In this document: positions 51,151 through 58,010 of the stretch, piece by piece | Position numbering within the stretch: the first letter of the stretch is position 1 | Layout of the letters: every line of letters begins with the position of its first letter | DNA from: Nymphaea colorata | Lineage: Eukaryota > Streptophyta > Magnoliopsida > Nymphaeales > Nymphaeaceae | Direction of reading: 5' to 3' | DNA: 58,010 bases | Assembly (NCBI RefSeq): GCF_008831285.2 | Contig: NW_022205075.1 | Span: forward strand, 1-58,010 | Made by a program: the position numbers and the translations under genes | Notes under the pieces: model-generated | What the model was told of the DNA's origin: nothing | Databases searched by the model: none | Seen by the model: only the letters and a program-made list of their open reading frames with translations

Positions 51151-52035
51151 CCAAGTAATGCGCCATACTTGTGTTCATACATCCAGAATTTGGAATTTAA
51201 GGCGACGGCACAAATATTCACTAATCTTGATTAAATTGTGATCAACAGTAAATAATTCAATAGAAACAAACCTAGTTATAAAAACTCTCGGCTGTCTAGG
51301 TATCAATCAATAATTTTCCCATGGGCTATGCTCACCTATTTTTATAATTGAAGCGAAAGAAGTGGATCAATGGCAAAAACATTCGAAAATTTTGACTTGC
51401 CATATTTATTGTTCACCTTGAAAGGCTTCAAAACCACTTGTCCAGTCACTTTAGTGTTGCATGTAGAAAGAAAGAAAGAAAAAAAAAAGATTGGCCCACA
51501 AATTTTAATAGATTTAATTTTAGGCTATTGATTTTCCACGATTGCAAAATGCCAACCATGAAAATCGAATCTACATTAGTAATTTTTTCAAACAAACAAA
51601 GCCGCTTATCATGCATATCTAACTTTAGTTTTCTTTTGATTTGGAAACATGGTGCCTACCAAGATAATATTTTTCACATATCACTTGCTTTTCATTCATA
51701 ATAATATGGGGAAAATGGATAAGTGAGTTGCAAACAAGGTTGGCATCGAGAAAAAAAAAGGAGAGAAATGTTTAAAAATGGAAATAAATTGGCTTGTTGT
51801 TCACTCTACGAAAATGGAAAGAGAAGGAAGAGGAAGGTAGTGCTCTACAGGCTGCCAGGTCCATGATTGGTGTTAAATAAATCCTGAAAAATTCCCAATC
51901 CACAAACTTCTACATCACCTACACTTCCTCTTCCTCACATTCGTCGGATTTTCATTGTATTTTGTAATTTGGATGCATGATTTTTTTTTTCCAAATCCAA
52001 TTCCATCCAAGTGCGTGATCTGACCATTGACTAGA
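51151..52035. other. Non-coding stretch upstream of the CNL relic
   Basis: The missing N-terminal half (Rx_N, P-loop) would be expected here on the minus strand, but I do not recognise it. About 50 codons near 51180-51240 (ISEYLCRRLKFQILDV) are open yet match no motif I know. The rest is AT-rich and non-coding. Confidence 0.45.
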
Positions 52036-52191
52036 AGTACAACTTGTTCGTGCCGCGAGGGAATGCCATCGACCTTGCCAAACTTAAGGCTGGCCGTCGC
52101 TATTATGAAGAGACAAAGCTGATGATGTCCAGGACTCATACTAATCCAGTTGAGCTGTTTTATTCCAACAAACTCTGTTTGGCAGAACTAT
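52036..52191 (+). other. Unrecognised open segment, about 50 codons
   Basis: After an in-frame TAG the frame KYNLFVPRGNAIDLAKLKAG continues through GRRYYEETKLMMSRTHTNP to a TGA. It is preceded by a T-run and GACTAG, which could be a splice acceptor. Composition is balanced and G+C content is higher than around it, so it looks like an exon or exon relic. I do not recognise the family, and no neighbouring exon was found. Confidence 0.35.
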
Positions 52192-52553
52192 GAGCTCAGA
52201 ATGGGATGTGAAAGGTCTCTCTAACAATAGCAACAGGGCATGATCAAGTGGCACTAGCCACGCAAAGTTTGCTCAGACCAATTTTGTACTCAGGGTTAGG
52301 TTTTGTTACTAGTCTTTCGACCAATTTCCTTTCAAGTGGGCTGTTTTTAATTTCATGTTGTAGAAGTTAGAGCAAAATAAGAAAGAAAAGCTTCACTTTG
52401 GATACTTTCTTGATAAGTGTGTAAACTTTCTGATTTTGACTCCCTAAACTCCACGATAGTGGCCCCCTTTTTTTTTTAAGACAGTCATTCATTTTTTTAA
52501 GAAATTATTTGTTTTAAATTTTAATGGTGTCTCAGCATTAACCATTTTTCTTG
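52192..52553. other. Non-coding stretch
   Basis: Nothing recognised between the open segment and the start of duplication copy B; ends in T-rich text. Confidence 0.4.
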
Positions 52554-53122
52554 CTTTAAAACATTAAAAAAATCAAATACCAATAATTTAACAAATATGT
52601 CATAGTGTTGTAAGAGAAATTATCGCTATAGTGAGAATATAATATACATGATGGGTATTATTGAGTGCCTTTGAATGAGAACGTAAAGCAAATTGTTGAG
52701 AGATCAGTGAGTCCTTATGGTCTCTTATTTGTCTAATATGTGGCCTATAGCTAGAGTATTTCTTCTTTTCAACAAAACCTGATTAGCTAAATTTAAATTT
52801 GATTTCACAAGGTAGAGTACCTAAATTGCATTTGATGTCCGTTTGAAAAAAACTATACAAAATTGACCATTTGCAATTCAATCTGTCCCCACATATCAAG
52901 AAAGCCCCAAGCTGTGTAGCGTAGTAGTTCAGGGTGATCGGCCAATGAAAGTTTACTGTTAGTTCATTTATTATGGCTGCAATTGTTGGAGACAGAAAAA
53001 GATAGATGGGTGACACTTTAGTTGACATGTGTACTGCTCTCCACCGAAAACCGAGTAAGAGGAAAAAAGTAAGGAGTTTCAACCTCTTCAGGGTATTCAT
53101 ATAAACTCAACGAAAAAGCAGA

Positions 53123-53395
53123 ATTGTGAAATGAATTTAATCCAAACCATCAATCAGTACGGAAAACACGACGACAAGAGCATCACTTTTATTATAATAG
53201 AGCAATGGTAATCGTATAAACTAAAGCAAGAAAAGGCAGTTGTGATATGAATTTAATCCATAATATCCACCAGTAAAAAAGAGAAAGTGACGAGAACATC
53301 ACTTTCTTTATGATAGACAAAGGTATTCATACAAACTAATGCAAGAAAAAACAGTTGCGAAATGAATTTAATCCAAAGCATCCAGCAGTCACAAA
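53123..53395. repeat. ~115-bp tandem repeat, 2+ copies (one copy in duplicate A)
   Basis: GAAATGAATTTAATCC-type phrases start units at about 53123, 53239 and 53354. The units contain ATCACTTT...ATAGA.AA.GGTA.TC.TA.AAACTAA.GCAAGAAAA. Copy A has a single equivalent near 28210-28320. This is a local expansion in B or a contraction in A. Confidence 0.75.
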
Positions 53396-54573
53396 GACGG
53401 TGATAAGAGAATAATTTTATTTACTATAGAACAAACATTATTGATTACATATTTTCAGGATCATTCCGCTTTTAATAATCATTCTCAATTTCTAGGAAAA
53501 CTTTCTAAGATACATATAAATATTTTACACGTCCAGTGACATATGGATATGCTCCAGTGCTGAAATCTATAAAATTTTAAAAGATTCTTGAAATCTGATT
53601 GTGGATCAAACATTCTATAGTTATAATTAAAAAGCAAGCTGCCAATTGGGAACCTTATATGACACACAAAGGGAACAATCTAACGGAAACTTTCTGCTGT
53701 GTAATGAAAGGCCATGATTTTTTTTCACGGCTGCATTATAAAAGAAGGTGACAACTTTTACAGCGTGAGCTGCTTGTTTTCTTTGACGCAAATTTACTTT
53801 TTGTGGTAGTAAGTGATAATTCTTGTAGTGTCTTTGTTTCTATTTTGTTCGGCTAAAAGTAAAGACTTCAAGGCTCCTTTTTTTTTTAATTGGTGAAAAC
53901 TATAGAAGAAAGGGCATAAAGTTCTTTTTAACCCTTACGTAGAGGGTTGCTGAGAGATCTCAAAGATGAAGCGAGGAATTTTTGTTGTAGGAACCAAACT
54001 ATAGTTTCTAAATTTTACAGAACCAGAAATATATTTATTTTATTTTATTTTATACAGGATAAACTAAAATATTTGAAATTTAAAAATAACTTTTTTATTT
54101 TTTTAAAATCCAAGAAGAAATACAGCCCCTACCTGGCCCCCTGCCTCCAGTACGCAATGTCTATAATTTTGTTGGTCAAAGTCTTTGGTCCCCATGACTG
54201 AGGGTTTCTCTTTGAGAACAAAAAGTGAAAAAAAATAAGAAGAAGAAAAATTTAGCATATTTTTATAATTAAAATTTACAAAAAAAAAATCACCCCCACC
54301 ATTTTCAAGGTTGGACACATCTGATTATGGACCTGATTTTGAACTGTAGCTAGTAAAAAAGCTTTGTGCCATTACTAATCAAATTTGTGTTCCTTTATGT
54401 TTTATGCCATATTCAGGCAGAAGTCCACTTTGTGTTATGGAGATCCAACCCAATTATGTCTATATTTGGGATCATAAGCTTCTTGGATCCAAATTCAGTT
54501 TTGAAAAGTAGAGCTTACATCTGAATCCCAAGTCCTCGCTGAATCCAACGCACTGGCATCCACAGTTGTGCAT

Positions 54574-54947
54574 AGGGATGCCTATATATCTGCTTTGGAT
54601 AGAAAATCTAATTGATCTATTACGAAGAATATGAAAAGAAAAACATATCCTATTAAAAAGTAGGATTGAATTCAGCTTAATAATTGGCTTACAATCAGAT
54701 TTTTGCATATACATAAACATCCGGCTGGATTTGGACATGGATTTGAATCAGATTTGTGATTAAGCAAATATCCTATATCTAATGTTCTTACATTTTGAAA
54801 ATAGGTCAAATTCAGTTCAAAATTTGTATTTAGATATGAATATGAATATTATATTCAAATCAAATTCAGTTTGTGAAATAGGATTCCAGATTTGCATTTA
54901 GATATGTCTAAACGTAAATCCAATTTGACTATTATCCATTGACATCC
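54574..54947. mobile_element. Small inverted-repeat element in TPS-B upstream DNA
   Basis: Same element as 29525-29899, carried by the segmental duplication: starts AGGGATGCCTATATATCTGC, ends CATTGACATCCCTA. Immediately after it copy B has extra sequence absent from A. Confidence 0.55.
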
Positions 54948-54950
54948 CTA

Positions 54951-55270
54951 ATGTGGTTGAAGGGGTAGCTTTGTCCTTCCTTCCTTTCTTTCTCCTTTGG
55001 CAGCTTCTATGACAAGTAGTGAGGTTAGTGGTTTCTTTTTGTGAAAGAGGCCTGAAAGATAGTTGGGTCTGCCACATGTTTTCATCATTCTTTTCTTTTT
55101 CCTCATTTCTCTTACATGCTTCTCTCGGAACAATGGCAGATACACAAGGTGGCTGGTGGGGCGGCTGGTGGGGCCAGCTGCCGACACCGAACCCATTAAA
55201 TTTTCATTGAAACAATGAATACATTCTACATTTATACAAAGAATTATGACCTAACAAACACCATCTTTTA
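54951..55270. other. Sequence present in TPS-B upstream DNA but absent from A
   Basis: In A, CATCCCTAAT is followed directly by TGTGCATTTT; in B about 310 bases intervene. They include a pyrimidine-rich patch (55078-55115) and a G-rich patch (55149-55173, GGTGGCTGGTGGGGCGGCTG). No coding content, no clear terminal repeats or target duplication, so an insertion in B cannot be told from a deletion in A. Confidence 0.6.
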
Positions 55271-55317
55271 GTGCATTTTATTTTTGCTCAAAGAAAGTGT
55301 GTCTAACGACTATAGCT

Positions 55318-55925
55318 TATGTAAGCAACATAATGTAAGTTGTTACTCTTCATTGAAATTCTCTAACTATTATAAACACACAATGCGCACTCGATTGCAG
55401 CTCTCTATAAGGTAGCAAATGATGTTCATAATATTGTTGAAACGACAAGTTGCACCACTTAAAGGTGACGGGGTGAAATTACTCAAATACGTGTAAAAAA
55501 TAAACATGGTCTTTGATAAAAATGGTTTTCAGTGGCGAACATCAGCTAATAAGTGTCGGATTATAATGCATATCAAAAACGTGAAGAAAAAATGCATTTG
55601 TTGAAATGGCAAGTTGCACCACTTAAAGGTGAAGGGGTGCAATTACTCAAATACGTGTAAAAAATAAACATGGTCTTCGATAAAAATGGTTTTAAGTGGT
55701 GAACATTAGCTAATAAGTGTCGATTATAATGTATGTCAAAAATGTGAAGAAATAATGCATTCTATCTATATGCAAATCAAATAAATGTACCAAATAATTA
55801 TGCAATGTGATCAAACATTTATATAGCTTATGCAAACACCATATTTTAAGTGATTTAACCTAATTAAAATTCCCTAACCATTATAGACATGCAATGCACA
55901 CTCGGATGCAGCTCTATATAAACTA
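55318..55925 (+). promoter_or_regulatory. Promoter modules upstream of TPS-B, with TATA box at 55915-55922
   Basis: Two P modules (about 55318-55440 and 55820-55925) and two R modules (about 55448-55600 and 55610-55770) are present, one fewer of each than in A. The TATATAAA at 55915-55922 is conserved. The first P module has TCTATAAG as in A. Confidence 0.7.
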
Positions 55926-56004
55926 CCAAACCAATCCTGAGCTAAGTGATCCATGAGGCAGTGAAAGCATTTAGCATTCAACAATAAATACACACACTGT
56001 TATA

Positions 56005-58010
56005 ATAGCTGCTCATCTTACCTCCCTTTCCACTCCTTTCGTTACTTCCCCCAAGCTTGCTCCTACTACCAAGGCTGGGTTCAAGCCATGGAAAACCACC
56101 CTTGTGAGAAGTGACCAAGGGCTGAGGGCTGCGGTAGGTCTGCTGCTCAAAGGAGGCCCCAGCCAAGTACATGGAACTATGACTTCATCCAGTCCATTAC
56201 CAGCGCAACATCAATAATTCTCCATACCTCTGATCTGACACTATATTTTTGTTTATTTTGGTATTATGATGTGATCCTAATTCAAAGACATGAAAACGAG
56301 TGCAGATTGACACACAAAGGACCAGAGTTGAAGAATTGAGAAGAGAAGTCCGACAACTTATAACATCCACAACTGAGCAAGTGGCTCAGTTGGAGCTCCT
56401 CAATTCACTGAAACGTTTAGGTGTAGCCTATCACTTTGAGAGTGAGGTCAGGCGATCAGAAGATGCCATATGCATGAGCACTAGAGGATTTGAGGACCTC
56501 TACTCTTCTTCACTTCGCTTCAGAATTCTGAGGCAACATGGCTATAATGTTTCTGCAGTATACATATATAGTATATAAACATGCGTTAATTCCAAAATAT
56601 TGACTCAATAATTAGTTTTTAATCTAGACTGTCTATTACAATTGTGTTAATTGACCTAACCATTAAAGTTTCTTTTTACATTTCGTAGAGTTGTTTAGTA
56701 GATTTAGTGAACAGTCTGGCCAGTTCTCTGAGAATCTTCGTGAGGATGTGAGAGGGTTGCAGAGCCTCTACGAAGCATCACAACTAGCCTATGAAGGAGA
56801 AACTGTGTTGGAAGAAGCTACGGCCTTCTCTTCAGAGCATCTTAGAGCAAGGATAAGCCACATGGAGCAGAGGATGTCTCGACAGGTACAGCATGCTCTG
56901 CAGGTTTCTTCACAGAAGGGTTCGCAGGGTCAAGGCCCGAGAGGATATTGAGACATTCGAGAGGACGGACCGCAGAAGCCAAGTGCTGCATGAGTTCGCT
57001 TGGCTGGACTTCAACATGGTGCAGACAATCCACCAAAGAGAGATCAGGGACTTATCTGGGTACAATTCATTCTTGCACTTTTGCGTAAATAACTTGGTTA
57101 ATAGTGGAAAATAATGCAGCAACTAATGTCATTCTATGTATATATGTATATCAGTAATGAATATCATGTATGTTACATTGTAGCTGGTTTGCATCATTGG
57201 GTCCACTAATAATCAACCACGAGTCCTTTGTTTTGGGTGTTTGCCTGTGGTGGAGGGACTTGGGCTTGGGCGATCACATTTGCTTCGCCAGAGATAGGCT
57301 GGTGGAGAGATACTTCTTGGCGGTGGGGAAGACGCATGACCCATAGTTCTCACAGTACAGGATGCAACTCGCCAGGGTCTCCTACTTGATGGCCACCGTT
57401 GAAGACATCTTCGCCGAGCATCAGTCTGTTGAGGAGCTCGAACGCTTTGTGCAAGTTGTTGAGAGGTAAAGGATGATTATGGTTGGTAAATTAGAAGGAG
57501 CAACTCTGTCTCTAGTTTCTGCTTCACATCATTAGGAGCCAATGAGGGTGCTTTATATTGTATATACACAGGTGGGATCTTCAAGCGGCAGACCAGCTGC
57601 CACAGTCACTGAGGGTCTTCTATGCGGCTGTCTACAACACAACCCACCAGATTACCTACACTGTTCTTAGGAGGCATGGCCGTGATATCACTTAACACAT
57701 GAGGAGAGTGGTACGACACTTTCTCTATGAAATCTTTCTTCTACTCTTCACATCATCACATTAGTATATTAACATCACTTTCTAATTGACTTGCTCTCTT
57801 CTACTTTTGGGCAGTGGGTGGGTGTGTGTAGAGCTTACTTGGTTGAAGCAAGGTGGCATTGTGCCCGACAGACACCAAGGCTAGAGGAATATCTGAGCAA
57901 CATCCGGGCTGCCATTACCGGCCCTATTCTCCTCCCTCGCTACTTCTTCCGAGTATTATCTTCCGAGTTGACAATGTTTTTTCTGTTTTTCTGTTATGAT
58001 TGGCTGATGA
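56005..58010 (+). pseudogene. Terpene synthase copy B, disabled, cut by the window edge
   Basis: Exons by homology to A: E1 56005-56213, E2 56306-56557, E3 56689-57059, E4 core 57248-57465, E5 57572-57710, E6 from 57815. E2 and E3 keep family text: ITSTTEQVAQLELLNSL, GVAYHFESEVRRS, QSGQFSENLREDVRGLQSLY. Lesions: start ATG is ATA (56005); one base missing near 56114 and nine near 56157, removing part of RR(x8)W; E1 donor GT is AT (56214); one G missing at the E2 donor; net two bases missing in E3 near 56907; TAG at 57344-57346 in E4; TAA at 57693-57695 in E5; about 150 bp missing from the 3' part of E6 and its donor (breakpoint 57950). DDxxD is EDIFA. The nonsense and splice changes are base substitutions, so they are unlikely to be assembly noise. 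Confidence 0.9.

Larger units (their letters stand above)
52554..58010 (+). repeat. Segmental duplication copy B (partner 27952-33085)
   Basis: Direct-orientation copy of the TPS-A segment, cut by the right window edge. Relative to A it has about 320 extra bases at 52795-53115, a 115-bp tandem expansion at 53123-53395, and about 310 extra bases at 54951-55270, and lacks one set of promoter modules. Matching text is about 90 percent identical by eye in upstream and gene regions. Confidence 0.93.

Noticed and set aside
55149-55173. Possible G-quadruplex (GGTGG...GGGG...GGGG)
   Set aside because: G-runs are mostly of two bases with only two of four, so a stable quadruplex is doubtful; kept only as a note in the feature.
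54948-55196. 82-codon minus-strand frame in the extra sequence upstream of TPS-B
   Set aside because: Basic, low-complexity composition from the pyrimidine and G-rich patches; no recognisable domain.

Overview
The window looks like nuclear DNA of a flowering plant. The evidence is intron-split terpene synthase (TPS) genes with a plastid-type leader and the RR(x8)W motif, a CC-NB-ARC-LRR resistance-gene relic, a Ty1/copia gag, a plant L1 LINE relic, and a long AT-rich satellite array. I cannot name the species from sequence alone. I saw no RNA gene, CRISPR array or prokaryotic feature.

Layout. (1) 1-25660: a satellite array, open at the left window edge, of 21 full units plus a partial one, period about 1.2 kb. 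Each unit is built from diverged monomers of about 114 bp: six and a half in one orientation, then four in the opposite orientation. This is the most striking structure in the window. (2) 25661-27951: AT-rich DNA with no recognisable gene. (3) 27952-33540: TPS copy A with about 3 kb of upstream DNA. (4) 33541-52553: a graveyard of fragments: a detached resistance-protein N-terminal (Rx_N) piece, a gag-only copia ORF, two LINE pieces, a 49-bp-type minisatellite, a pyrimidine tract, a small inverted-repeat element, local duplications, and a CNL resistance pseudogene on the minus strand with two extra LRR 3'-end pieces. (5) 52554-58010: TPS copy B, a direct segmental duplicate of 27952-33085, running off the right edge.

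How the parts relate. Both TPS copies carry independent disabling changes: a nonsense codon and an exon deletion in A; a lost start, lost splice donor, frameshifts, two nonsense codons and an exon deletion in B. They share non-canonical metal-binding motifs (E-D-I-F-G/A in place of DDxxD; A also has a ruined NSE/DTE). Their upstream regions contain tandemly multiplied promoter modules, three in A and two in B. The CNL relic has one nonsense codon in the NB-ARC and several frameshifts. No gene here is clearly intact except the 335-codon gag ORF, so the window is best read as a satellite flank beside a decaying TPS/NLR cluster. Many single-base differences between satellite units are missing bases, so part of the indel evidence may be assembly error.
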